The notes below the pieces were generated by a model. The model searched no databases and was not told where the DNA came from. It worked only from the letters and a program-made list of their open reading frames with translations. From Jiella marina (GTDB lineage Bacteria; Pseudomonadota; Alphaproteobacteria; Rhizobiales; Rhizobiaceae): DNA of 64,000 bases. The position numbers were made by a program, and so were the translations under genes. This document shows positions 39,434 through 47,844 of this stretch, piece after piece; the stretch's first letter is position 1; the number at the start of each line of letters is the position of its first letter. The stretch is from NCBI RefSeq assembly GCF_024359545.1, contig NZ_JAKQZG010000007.1:62001-126000 (forward strand), given 5' to 3'.

Positions 39434-40135
39434 TCAGGCGACTTCCATGCCGACATTTCCGGACAGCAGCGCTTCACGGTCGATCTCACCGGTGATCCGG
39501 CCCTTCTGGATGTTGAGGACGCGGTCCGACAGCGAGGTAATGAAATCGAGATTCTGCTCGACGATGATCATCGAGAGCGACCAGCGTTCGCGCAGGATCT
39601 TCAGCGTCTCGATCATCTCCTCGATGATCGAGGGCTGAATGCCTTCGGTCGGTTCGTCGAGCAGGATGAGCTTGGGTCTTGCGCACAGGCAGCGGGCGAG
39701 GGCCAGAAGCTGCTGCTCGCCGCCCGACAGCGCGCCGCCGCGCCGGTCGAGAAGGCGCACGAGGCGGGGGAAGTCTTCGAGCACGCCGTCGATCACACCG
39801 CGGTCCTCGCGCTTGGCCGCGGCGAGGCCCATTCGCAGATTCTCCATGACCGTCAGCGCGGGGAAGATCTCCCGGCCCTGGGGCACGAGACCGAGGCCGA
39901 GACGCGAGCGCTGATGGGCCGCCATCCTGGTGACGTCGGTGCCGCCGAAGTGCACGGTCCCACCGCTCGCCGGAAGCGAGCCCATGATGGTGCGCATCAG
40001 GGTCGTCTTGCCCATGCCGTTATGGCCGAGAATGCCGAGGAACTCGCCTTCGGCCATGGCGAAGTTGACGCCGGACAGGATCGGCACGCGTCCATAGCCG
40101 GCGCGCAGATCGGTGGTTTCAAGAAGCGTGCTCAT
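39434..40135 (-). CDS. ABC transporter ATP-binding protein, UrtE/LivF-like (left operon)
   Basis: A 233-residue ATPase. Walker A GHNGMGKT, signature LSGGEQQ, Walker B LILLDEPTEGIQP. The EGIQP ending is typical of UrtE. ATG 40135 overlaps the stop of the UrtD-like gene (ATGA). It pairs with that ATPase to drive the two permeases encoded upstream. Confidence 0.92.
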   Translation of the reverse strand: MSTLLETTDLRAGYGRVPILSGVNFAMAEGEFLGILGHNGMGKTTLMRTIMGSLPASGGTVHFGGTDVTRMAAHQRSRLGLGLVPQGREIFPALTVMENLRMGLAAAKREDRGVIDGVLEDFPRLVRLLDRRGGALSGGEQQLLALARCLCARPKLILLDEPTEGIQPSIIEEMIETLKILRERWSLSMIIVEQNLDFITSLSDRVLNIQKGRITGEIDREALLSGNVGMEVA

Positions 40136-40860
40136 GCCGCCACCTTCTTGCCGAGATAGACGTCGCGCACCCGGCTGTCGGCGAGCACCGCCTCGACGCT
40201 CTCCTCGATCAGGATGCGTCCCTGGTGGAAGACCGTCACCGTCCTGGCGATCATCTTGATGAACTCCATGTCGTGCTCGACGACGATCAGCGCGCGGGTC
40301 TTGTTGATCTCGCGGATGATTTCGGCGGTGCGGACGGTCTCTTCGTCGGTCATACCGGCGGCCGGTTCGTCGAGAAGGATCAGCTCCGGCTCGGCGGCGA
40401 GCACCGTGCCGATCTCCACCCATTGGCGCTGGCCATGGGAGAGCTGGCCGACGATCGCATGGGCGAGATCGGTGAGCTGGATGCGTTCGAGCACCTCCTC
40501 GACGATCTTGCGGGTGGCCTGGCGCGTGGCAGTGCGCTGGGCGGCGAGCCAGATGTTTTCTCGCACGGACAGGCCGTTGAAGACGTTGGGGATCTGCGTC
40601 TTGATGCCGATCCCGAGCCGGGCGATCTCGTGGGAGGCATGACCGGCGATCGGATGCTCGCGAAAGCGGATCGTGCCTTCGCTCGGGGTGAGCTGGCCCG
40701 TCAGCATCTTGAAGAAGGTGCTCTTGCCGGCGCCGTTCGGGCCGATGAGACAGCGCAGCTCCATTTCGTCGAGGGTGAAATTGACGTCGTCATTGGCGAC
40801 CACCCCGCCGAAGCGCATGGTCAGATTGCGGGTTTCGAGAAGGGGAGGGATGGTCGACAT
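40132..40860 (-). CDS. ABC transporter ATP-binding protein, UrtD/LivG-like (left operon)
   Basis: A 242-residue ATPase. Walker A GPNGAGKS, the UrtD-type signature LSHGQRQW and Walker B LILLDEPAAGM are seen. ATG 40860 has GGAG 8 bases before it and is preferred to GTG 40869, although the latter would overlap the upstream stop. The C-terminal extension VFHQGRILIEESVEAVL...VRDVYLG is as in LivG/UrtD. Confidence 0.92.
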   Translation of the reverse strand: MSTIPPLLETRNLTMRFGGVVANDDVNFTLDEMELRCLIGPNGAGKSTFFKMLTGQLTPSEGTIRFREHPIAGHASHEIARLGIGIKTQIPNVFNGLSVRENIWLAAQRTATRQATRKIVEEVLERIQLTDLAHAIVGQLSHGQRQWVEIGTVLAAEPELILLDEPAAGMTDEETVRTAEIIREINKTRALIVVEHDMEFIKMIARTVTVFHQGRILIEESVEAVLADSRVRDVYLGKKVAA

Positions 40861-40865
40861 GGCGC

Positions 40866-41930
40866 TCACTCCGCTCCCACGGGCTGTCCCGCGGCCAGAT
40901 CGTTGCGCTTCGCCTCGGCGCCCTTGCGGCGGGCATCACCGACAAGGTGCCAGCCGGACAGGATCAGATTGCGAAGCGTCGGGACCAAGCCTTTGGGCAG
41001 GAGGACGACGAAGACGACCAGGATGGCGCCGAGGATGAGGTTGGAATTGAAGCTCTGCTGGGAGCCGATCTGGGAGACCAGATACTGGATCAGGAAGCAG
41101 CCCACGACCGGCCCGATCAGCGTGCCGAGACCGCCGATGCAGATCCAGATAATGATCTCGGCCGACAGCGACAGGGCGAAGATCGTCGGTCCGACGAAGG
41201 CGCCCCAATTGACGTAGAGCGCGCCGGCGAGCCCGGCGATGGCGCCGCCGAGGACGAAGACCCAGAGCTTCACCACGCGCGGATCGTAGCCCAGAAGCGC
41301 CGCTCGCGTCTCGTTCTCGCGCACGGCGACGGCGACCCGGCCGAAGCGGCTGCGCAGGAGAAGGCGCAGCCCGACATAGACCGCGATCAGCACGCCGCCG
41401 GTGACATACCAGGAGTGCTCGGGAAACAGGATTCCCGAAGGGTCGAACGGCATGTTGAAGGTCGGCACCGCCGGCATGCCGTTGAAGCCGCCCAGCCGGG
41501 CCACGCCGATCGTGTATTCGTCGCCCGCCGTCGAGTTGAAGACGTTGAACAGGATCAGCGTCACGGTGAGGGTGATGACGCCGAGATAGACGTCGCTGAT
41601 CCGGCCATAGAAGACGAAATAGCCGAGCGCGAGCGCGAACAGGCTCGGCACGATGATGGCCATCAGGATCGCCGGTGTGGAATCGCCGAAATTGATTGCC
41701 GCGACGGCATAGGCGTAGGCGCCGAGGCCGAAGAACGCCGTCTGGCCGAAGCACAGGATGCCGCCGAAGCCCCAGATGAAGCCGAGGCTGAGTGCGAGCA
41801 CCGCCATGGAGGCGAACAGGGTGAACTGCATCAGCTGAAACAGGTCGACATAGCCCGGCATGAGGGCGACGGCGATGCAGGCCACGAGGACGGCGGCGAT
41901 CTGGACGGAGAGCTTGGCGGTGTCGGACAT
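40866..41930 (-). CDS. Branched-chain/urea-type ABC permease, UrtC/LivM-like (left operon)
   Basis: A 354-residue membrane protein. Family segments: LSLGFIWGFGGILCFGQTAFFGLGAYAY, the long cytoplasmic loop RFGRVAVAVRENETRAALLGYD and LGGAIAGLAGALYVNWG. Some 9-10 helices are expected. It is the second permease of the importer, and its 5' end is 3 bases after the stop of the UrtB-like gene. Confidence 0.93.
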   Translation of the reverse strand: MSDTAKLSVQIAAVLVACIAVALMPGYVDLFQLMQFTLFASMAVLALSLGFIWGFGGILCFGQTAFFGLGAYAYAVAAINFGDSTPAILMAIIVPSLFALALGYFVFYGRISDVYLGVITLTVTLILFNVFNSTAGDEYTIGVARLGGFNGMPAVPTFNMPFDPSGILFPEHSWYVTGGVLIAVYVGLRLLLRSRFGRVAVAVRENETRAALLGYDPRVVKLWVFVLGGAIAGLAGALYVNWGAFVGPTIFALSLSAEIIIWICIGGLGTLIGPVVGCFLIQYLVSQIGSQQSFNSNLILGAILVVFVVLLPKGLVPTLRNLILSGWHLVGDARRKGAEAKRNDLAAGQPVGAE

Positions 41931-41933
41931 GGC

Positions 41934-42800
41934 TCAGACGGTCCCCTTGAAGAAGCGGCCGGAAATGCCCTGGGGCAGGAGCCGGATCAGCACGATGGCG
42001 GAGAGGAAGAGGATCACCTCGCCATAGACGGGCGTGGTGAAATAGGCGCCGAGCTGGTTGACGAAGCCGAAGAGACCCGAGGCTGAGAGCGTGCCGGAAA
42101 TGATCGCGGCCCCGCCGCCGACGACGGTGATGAAGGCCTTGGCGACATAGGCGCCGCCCATCACCGGCGTGATGCCGGAGACCGGCGCGAGCACGCCGCC
42201 GGCCAGCCCCGTGACCGCCGCGCCCAGGCTGAAGGTCGCCATGTAGACATGGGTCGGATTGACCCCGAGAACCGCCGCCATGTCAGGGTTCTGCATCACC
42301 GCCCGGGCGATCAGCCCGTAGCGCGTGTAGCGCAGGACGGCATAGACGATCGCCATCATCACGATCGCGACGGCGAGCAGGAACAGCGTGTACCAGGAGG
42401 TCCGGTAGTCTCCGATCGAGAAGCCGCCGAGCGGCGTCGGGACACCCTGCATGGTGTTGCCGAAGATCGTCGTGACGATCCCGATGATCAGAAGGCTGAG
42501 TCCCCAGGTCGCCAGCATGGAATCCACCAGCCGTCCATACAGGAAGCGGACCAGGCAACGCTCGACTAGCAGCCCGACCAGGCCGACGAAGAGCGGCGCG
42601 ACGACCAGCATCGCGATCCAGATGTTCACCCCGGCATTGGCGGAAAGCACGGCCGCATAGGCGCCGAGCATGACGAACTCGCCGTGAGCGAGATTGATGA
42701 TCCGCATCATCCCGAAGATGATCGCAAGGCCCAGGCACAGCAGAAACAGGGATGCGGCGCCGTTGATGACGTTGAGCGCCAGGAGGGCGGCAAGGTCCAT
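41934..42800 (-). CDS. Branched-chain/urea-type ABC permease, UrtB/LivH-like (left operon)
   Basis: A 288-residue membrane protein. Motifs: FGMMRIINLAHGEFVMLGAY, WGLSLLIIGIVTTIFG and the GLAGGVLAPVSGITPVMG loop. ATG 42800 is used; GTG 42809 is an alternative and neither has a strong ribosome binding site. A hairpin separates it from the binding-protein gene, so its expression may be lower than that of the binding protein. Confidence 0.92.
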   Translation of the reverse strand: MDLAALLALNVINGAASLFLLCLGLAIIFGMMRIINLAHGEFVMLGAYAAVLSANAGVNIWIAMLVVAPLFVGLVGLLVERCLVRFLYGRLVDSMLATWGLSLLIIGIVTTIFGNTMQGVPTPLGGFSIGDYRTSWYTLFLLAVAIVMMAIVYAVLRYTRYGLIARAVMQNPDMAAVLGVNPTHVYMATFSLGAAVTGLAGGVLAPVSGITPVMGGAYVAKAFITVVGGGAAIISGTLSASGLFGFVNQLGAYFTTPVYGEVILFLSAIVLIRLLPQGISGRFFKGTV

Positions 42801-42903
42801 GTCGGTCACGTCCGATCGAAAGAGGAAGCCGGGGCGGCTGGCACGCCGGTCGAAGAGGCAAACCCGCCTATCCGACCGAACCGCGCCTTGCTCTGGTGAT
42901 CGA

Positions 42904-42958
42904 CAGGGTGGGACGATGCTGGCGTGTCGCCCCGGTCCGCCAGCCCGCCGCCACCCTG
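42904..42958 (-). terminator. Intercistronic stem-loop after the left Urt-like SBP gene
   Basis: The outer arms CAGGGTGG (42904-42911) and CCACCCTG (42951-42958) pair fully, and the inner arms GCTGGCG (42918-42924) and CGCCAGC (42938-42944) pair fully. The structure sits 12 bases past the SBP stop, ahead of the first permease gene. Confidence 0.7.
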
Positions 42959-42969
42959 CGCGGTGATCG

Positions 42970-44211
42970 TCAGCTATCGATGTCGATCACATATTGCTGG
43001 TTGTCGTTCGGATTCTCGGCCAGATTGCAGACCATGGCGGTGTCGGACGGCTGAACGTCCTGGAACGTCTCGAGCACGTTCCACTTCCGGTCCTGAACCT
43101 GTGCGAGATAGGCGTTGCGGACGGTGTGATGGGTCGGCCCGTCGAGGGTGACCTCGCCACTGGGACCCTTGTAGGAAATGCCGCTTTCCAGCGCCTCGAT
43201 CACCTTCATCCGGTCGAGCGTGCCGGCCTTCTTGACGCCTTCGGCCCAGAGATAGACGCCCTCATAGGTCGTGGCCGTGAGTTCGCTGATGTAGGGGATC
43301 TCGGCCCAGCGGGACTTCAGCTTGTCGACGAAAGCCGTGCTTTCGGGCGTCTCCAGCTCCTCGTAATAGCCGTAGCAGCCATAGATGTCCTTGCTCACCG
43401 AGGCATCGACCGTCGAGGGCTCGTTGACGAGACCGAAAGTGGTGGAGGCGATCGGGATCTGGCCCTTCATGCCGGCGGATTCCCACTGGCGGTAGAAGGA
43501 GACGTGGTTGCCGCCGACGAGGGCCGAGAGGATCAGGTCGGGCTTGGCGGCCTGGATCTTGGAGATGGTCGGGCCGAAATTGGTGACGTCCAGCGGGAAG
43601 AAGTCGACGGAGAGGATCTCGCCGCCATTGTCGCGCATGTATTTCGTCATCCACTTGGCGGTGATCTGGCCGTAATTGTAGTCGGCCGCCAGGATGTAGG
43701 CCTTCTTGCCGCTGTTCTTCATGGCGAAGGGAACGAGCTTCTCGACCGTCTGGGCCGGCGTCGTTCCGGTGCAGAAGACGTTCCGGTCGCATACGCCGCC
43801 CTCATAGAGCACGTTGTAGAAATAGAGCACCTGGAAGCGGTCGAAGGTCGGCCGGATCGCTTCGCGCGACGCCGAGGTGATGCCGCCGTGAACCACGTCC
43901 ACCCGGTCCTTCAAGGCCAGTTGCTGGGCGTATTGCGAATAGAGCTGGATGTTCGACTGGGTGTCGTACTGGATGAGCTCCAGCGGCCGGCCGAGCAGGC
44001 CGCCGGCTTCGTTGATTTCGTCGATCGCAAGCTGGATCGCCGCGACCATGGTGACGCCCGATGACGCGATCGCGCCGGACTGGTCGAGCAGGCTGCCGAC
44101 CCTGATCGGATCGTCGGCGCCGAAAGCATAGCGCGTCGAAATCGCCGGGCTCGCCAGGACCGCGGAGGCGGCCATCGTGGAGTGCAGGAACTTGCGGCGC
44201 GAAATTGTCAT
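42970..44211 (-). CDS. Urea/short-chain amide-type ABC substrate-binding protein, Tat-exported (left operon)
   Basis: A 413-residue SBP family 5-like (Peripla_BP_5) protein of the UrtA/FmdD/AmiC group. The twin-arginine leader MTISRRKFLHS is followed by a hydrophobic Ala-rich core. Group-specific segments include VGSLLDQSGAIASSG, YEGGVCDRNVFCTGTTPAQ and AADYNYGQITAKWM. ATG 44211 is chosen for the leader and a GAAGGGAAA ribosome binding site. Ligand is probably a small amide or urea, based on the neighbouring amidases and AmiC-type sensors. The right-operon SBP is its paralog but has a Sec leader. Confidence 0.92.
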   Translation of the reverse strand: MTISRRKFLHSTMAASAVLASPAISTRYAFGADDPIRVGSLLDQSGAIASSGVTMVAAIQLAIDEINEAGGLLGRPLELIQYDTQSNIQLYSQYAQQLALKDRVDVVHGGITSASREAIRPTFDRFQVLYFYNVLYEGGVCDRNVFCTGTTPAQTVEKLVPFAMKNSGKKAYILAADYNYGQITAKWMTKYMRDNGGEILSVDFFPLDVTNFGPTISKIQAAKPDLILSALVGGNHVSFYRQWESAGMKGQIPIASTTFGLVNEPSTVDASVSKDIYGCYGYYEELETPESTAFVDKLKSRWAEIPYISELTATTYEGVYLWAEGVKKAGTLDRMKVIEALESGISYKGPSGEVTLDGPTHHTVRNAYLAQVQDRKWNVLETFQDVQPSDTAMVCNLAENPNDNQQYVIDIDS

Positions 44212-44272
44212 CGTGGAATTTCCCTTCGTGACCCGGAACGGCAACGGACAGGAATATTTGAAAACACAAATT

Positions 44273-44284
44273 TTGAAATTGCAA
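44273..44284. promoter_or_regulatory. Imperfect palindrome in the leader of the left SBP gene (MarR-type operator candidate)
   Basis: TTGAAATTGCAA is an imperfect palindrome (5 of 6 pairs). The 12 bases TTTTGAAATTGC (44271-44282) recur exactly at 45603-45614, upstream of the MarR gene. The whole leader 44212-44316 is AT-rich around this point. Confidence 0.4.
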
Positions 44285-44316
44285 ATGTTTTTTGCGCTGC
44301 GAAAGCGTTCTTGAGC

Positions 44317-45408
44317 TCAGCGGATCATGCGGAGTTCCAGCCCGTCGACCGCGGCGAGATGGATCTGCTGGCGCTGGCCGGCGATATTGGGGGCGTCGGA
44401 GCCGCGCGCGGTCTTCCGCTGACAGGTTTGGCCCAGCCGGTCGACGACCGCCGGAACGGCCAGATCCCCTGCGGCTTCCGCCAGAGCGAGCAGGCAGTAG
44501 ATGCCCTCGTAGCAGGATTGACCGAAGGCGTTTGCGGGCGGCGGCGTCTCGCCGAACCGCGAATGGTAGCGCTCGAGAAACCCCTGATTGTTGCGGGAAT
44601 CGAGTGAGCCGAAATAGCCCGAAGACAAATACAAATTCTCTGTCGCGTCGGGCCCGATGCCGTAGAGCACCGTTTCGTCGATCGCGGAGGAAAAGCGCAG
44701 GGTCGTCGCCGCCAGACCGGTCTCGGCGAAGGCCCGGTTGAACAACACCGCCTCGGCGCCGAGGAAATAGGGCACGACCACCTCGGCCCGGCTCGCGCGG
44801 ATCTCAGTGAAGATCGAGTCGTAATCCTCGAAGCCGAAGGGGCATATTCTTTCGCCGACGATCTCACCGCCGCGTGCGGCGATGATGCGCCGTGCCGTCG
44901 CCAGGGTCTGGCGCGGCCAGACATAGTCGTTGCCGCAGAGATAGTAGCGCGTCGCCCGCTTCTGTTCGAACAGCCAGTCGATGCCGGGCTCCAGCAGTTC
45001 GTGGGAGGTTTCGCCCACCGTGACGATCGCCCGGTCGCGTTCGCGCCCCTCGAATTGCGGCGTATAGATGAAGGGCACGCGTCCCGCGATCGCCCTGGAA
45101 ATGGAGGCGCGCTGGTAACTCGGCACCATGCCGACAACGGCGTCGATCTCGTCGAACTCGATCGGCAGATCGATCGCTTCGGCCGCACTCGCCGGACTTT
45201 GCCCCGCGTCGATGACCGTGAGCTCGACTTCATTTCCGAGGAGGCCGTAATAGGCGTTGATCTCCTCGACGGCGAGCCTGGCACAGGCTTCCGACGATGG
45301 CGCCCAGATTCCCGATGCGCCGCTCTGGGCTATCAAGAGTCCGATCCGGATCAATCGCTGCTCCCGCTGCCGGAGGGTGGTGCAGGGACGCATGGCAGTC
45401 GGGCGCAT
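44317..45408 (-). CDS. AmiC-like cytoplasmic amide sensor (left operon)
   Basis: A 363-residue periplasmic-binding-fold protein without a signal peptide. It starts MRPTAMRPCTTLRQREQRLI and moves directly into RIGLLIAQSGASGIWAPSSEACARLAVEEIN, so it should stay in the cytoplasm like Pseudomonas AmiC. Other group features: GMVPSYQRASISRAI, CGNDYVWPRQ and FSSAIDETVL. AmiC proteins bind amides and hold the antiterminator AmiR inactive. No AmiR-like gene follows this copy; the next gene is the SBP. It may share the AmiR encoded at 54064-54720, or act in another way. Its ATG abuts a hairpin. Confidence 0.8.
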   Translation of the reverse strand: MRPTAMRPCTTLRQREQRLIRIGLLIAQSGASGIWAPSSEACARLAVEEINAYYGLLGNEVELTVIDAGQSPASAAEAIDLPIEFDEIDAVVGMVPSYQRASISRAIAGRVPFIYTPQFEGRERDRAIVTVGETSHELLEPGIDWLFEQKRATRYYLCGNDYVWPRQTLATARRIIAARGGEIVGERICPFGFEDYDSIFTEIRASRAEVVVPYFLGAEAVLFNRAFAETGLAATTLRFSSAIDETVLYGIGPDATENLYLSSGYFGSLDSRNNQGFLERYHSRFGETPPPANAFGQSCYEGIYCLLALAEAAGDLAVPAVVDRLGQTCQRKTARGSDAPNIAGQRQQIHLAAVDGLELRMIR

Positions 45409-45444
45409 GCGACCCTGACGAGTCGCTTGGCATGTTTCGTGCCA
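45409..45444 (-). promoter_or_regulatory. Tandem hairpins abutting the left amiC start
   Basis: Read on the minus strand: TGGCA-CGAAACA-TGCCA (45444-45428), one base, then GCGAC-TCGTCAGG-GTCGC (45426-45409), directly followed by the ATG. The only Shine-Dalgarno-like sequence (CAGGG) lies inside the second hairpin. This could be a translation or antitermination control element. Confidence 0.45.
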
Positions 45445-45602
45445 TCGCGAGCCGAACGGAGGAGCCCCGCAGGACCGGGGGTCTCACCCGGCGATCCGTA
45501 TGTTTTCTCGACAGAAAAGCTTGTCGGTTAGGCAAGTTGCGCGAATTGGCGGCATGGCGGTCATGGCAGCGCTCTGGTCTGCGGCCGGGCCGAAAACGTC
45601 GC

Positions 45603-45654
45603 TTTTGAAATTGCCTCTGGTGACGCCTCCGAATATATGAAAATTCCAGTATAT
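45603..45654 (+). promoter_or_regulatory. Candidate operator/promoter region of the MarR gene
   Basis: TTTTGAAATTGC (45603-45614) is shared with the left SBP leader. The dyad ATATA...TATAT with 12 bases between (45633-45654) overlaps the likely core promoter. GGAG follows just before the ATG at 45668. MarR proteins commonly bind AT-rich dyads in their own promoters. Confidence 0.4.
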
Positions 45655-45667
45655 CGGAGAATCTGTC

Positions 45668-46093
45668 ATGAATGGCGCGCCTGAGGCCGGCCCGATCGAC
45701 CTGTCTGACCTGATTGCCGGGGTCAATCGGCGTCTCGAAACCGCCGTGGAGACGCGACTGAAGCCCGCTGGCGTTCGGATCGAGCAATATCGGGTGATGG
45801 TGGCGCTCGATCGCCGGGACGGACAGTCGATGGGCGAACTCGCGCCCTCCGTCTTCGTCGATCTGCCGACCTTGACCAAGATCGTCGATCGCATGGTCTC
45901 GAACGGGCTGGTCTATCGCGCCCCGGATCCGAAGGATCGGCGCCGGGTGCTGGTCTTTCTTGCCGACAAGGGACGGCGGGAGTTTCGCGACCTCGTGCCT
46001 GTCGTGGAGACGCAGCGCCGCGAGATCATCGACTCGCTCAGCCCCGGCGAAGCCGACCGGCTGAGCGAATTGCTGCGGGGAATCCTGTCTTAA
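45668..46093 (+). CDS. MarR family transcriptional regulator
   Basis: A 141-residue winged helix-turn-helix regulator. The DNA-binding core is RIEQYRVMVALDRRDGQSMGELAPSVFVDLPTLTKIVDRMVSNGLVYR, and the wing is APDPKDRRRVLVFLADKG; dimerisation helices flank it. GGAG lies about 9 bases before the ATG. It is divergent from the left amiC operon and convergent with the nitrilase gene of the right operon, so it sits exactly between the two amide operons and could regulate either. Confidence 0.92.
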   Translation: MNGAPEAGPIDLSDLIAGVNRRLETAVETRLKPAGVRIEQYRVMVALDRRDGQSMGELAPSVFVDLPTLTKIVDRMVSNGLVYRAPDPKDRRRVLVFLADKGRREFRDLVPVVETQRREIIDSLSPGEADRLSELLRGILS

Positions 46094-46116
46094 GGGGCTC
46101 CGCATCGGCCGTATCG

Positions 46117-47844
46117 CTAGATGACGAGCGGGACATAGTGCTGGGGCAGGCGCATGAGGACGAGATCCTTGCGCCGGAGCGCGCTGGTCGGATAGGCGCC
46201 GCCGAGGGAGCCGGTGTCGATCTCCGCGACAGCGATGGCGCGATTGCCGGAAACCACCGCCTCCTGTCTCGGAAAGAGAAAGGTGTCCGGCCCGAAGATG
46301 CCGGAATGGGCCGCCTGGCCGTTCTCGGGCGAGCGGGCATTTGCGAAAGCGAAATGGCAGTTGTTCTCGCCGCCGCGGACGCGAAACTGGTGCCAATGCA
46401 GGGGATCGGGACCGGTCGGGATTGGATCGGGCTGAGTGACGTCCGTGCCTTCATGGGCCGAGACAAAGCGACCTGTCACCGCCGCCGGACAGGCGATGAC
46501 GTCGCAACCTCGGATGGCGAGGACCCGGCCCGCCTCGGGGAAGTTGGCGTCATGGCCGATGAGAAGGCCGAGCCGGGCGAAGGGTAGGTCAAACACCGCC
46601 CAATCGTCTCCGGCGCTTGCCCATTCATGGTCTTGGCTCGAAAGATGCGTCTGCCGATATCGGCCAACGACGCCCTCGGGCCCGACGAGGACCGCGCTGT
46701 TCCAGACGGCGTCTTCAGAGCGCTCGGCGAAACCTGCGACGATGAAGAGCTTTGCCTTTGCTGCGATCTCGGCGAGCCGGGCGATCGCCAGATGATCGAG
46801 CCCGATCGCGCTGGCCGCCGGATTCTCGAGACCCGTGAGTGCCCGCTCCGGCAGGACCAGGAGTTCGGCGCCTTCGCTCGCTGCGTCCTCGGCGATCCGG
46901 GCGATCTCCTGCAAATTCGCCTCGCCGTCTTCACCTGGTGCGAACTCGCCGACCGCGATCTTCGCCTTTCGGCCCTGCGGCAGCGGCTCATGGCCGTAGA
47001 GCGAAAAGAAATCCGACGGATTCCAGGAAAACGTGTTGGTCATCAGTTCCTTGTAGAGCTCCGGCCGGCGCTGGCTGAGCACCGGCTCGCCGCGCATCGC
47101 GCGCTCTCGGGCAAGGGCGGGATCGATCGTTGCGGTGATGACGCCGTCGCCGCCGTCGATCACGGCGAGCATTTCGGCGTCGGGTCCGATGATGCAGCTG
47201 CCGCCGGAAAACTGCACGCCGCGCTCCAACCCCCAGCGATTGCTCTCGATCAGATAGCAGCCATTCTCGAAGGCGCGGTTGATCCAGTAGGGGGCGGGCG
47301 TGCGTTCGGCGAGCCAGTTGGAGATGTGGCAGATGACGTCGGCGCCGCCGAGGGCGGAGAGGCGCGCCGTCTCGATGAAATGGATGTCCATGCAGATCAG
47401 GAGGGCGATGCGGCCAATCTCGGTGTCGAACACCTGATGGCCGAGATCGCCGCTCGCGGCCCATTTCGGCTCGGAAATGTAGGGGTGGGTCTTGCGATGG
47501 ACGCCGACGACGCCCTCGGGCCCGATCAGGACGGCGGAGTTGTAATAGAGATCGGTCGCGGGATCGATTTCGGGCATGCCGATGACGATGAAGACACCCC
47601 TCCGCTTCGCGATCGCGGCAAAGCGAGCCGTCGTCGGCCCGGGCACCGGTTCGACGAACGGGGCGACCTCCTTGCGGTCGTACCAGCAATAGCCGGTGGT
47701 CCCCATCTCCGGCGTCACGATCAGCCGGGCGCCTTGGTCGGCGGCTTCCTCCACGAGCCGGCCGAGCGCTTCGATGTTGCGCTCCTTGTCGCCCATGGCG
47801 GGCTCGAACTGGACGGCGGCAGCCTGGAAAGGGGGAGGGGTCAT
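46117..47844 (-). CDS. Tandem carbon-nitrogen hydrolase (nitrilase superfamily), second domain inactive
   Basis: A 575-residue protein with two nitrilase-superfamily domains, about residues 5-275 and 295-570. Domain 1 keeps the catalytic Glu46 (PEMG), Lys118 (HRKTH) and Cys151 (ICMD). Domain 2 keeps Glu333 (PERALTG) but has Gln398 (YRQTH) where Lys is expected and Gly430 (IGHDANFPE) where the Cys nucleophile is expected. So domain 1 is likely the active amidase and domain 2 a structural or regulatory partner. ATG 47844 is chosen; the frame stays open upstream without conserved content. It lies 390 bases downstream of the formamidase gene, past a repeat pair. Confidence 0.88.
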   Translation of the reverse strand: MTPPPFQAAAVQFEPAMGDKERNIEALGRLVEEAADQGARLIVTPEMGTTGYCWYDRKEVAPFVEPVPGPTTARFAAIAKRRGVFIVIGMPEIDPATDLYYNSAVLIGPEGVVGVHRKTHPYISEPKWAASGDLGHQVFDTEIGRIALLICMDIHFIETARLSALGGADVICHISNWLAERTPAPYWINRAFENGCYLIESNRWGLERGVQFSGGSCIIGPDAEMLAVIDGGDGVITATIDPALARERAMRGEPVLSQRRPELYKELMTNTFSWNPSDFFSLYGHEPLPQGRKAKIAVGEFAPGEDGEANLQEIARIAEDAASEGAELLVLPERALTGLENPAASAIGLDHLAIARLAEIAAKAKLFIVAGFAERSEDAVWNSAVLVGPEGVVGRYRQTHLSSQDHEWASAGDDWAVFDLPFARLGLLIGHDANFPEAGRVLAIRGCDVIACPAAVTGRFVSAHEGTDVTQPDPIPTGPDPLHWHQFRVRGGENNCHFAFANARSPENGQAAHSGIFGPDTFLFPRQEAVVSGNRAIAVAEIDTGSLGGAYPTSALRRKDLVLMRLPQHYVPLVI

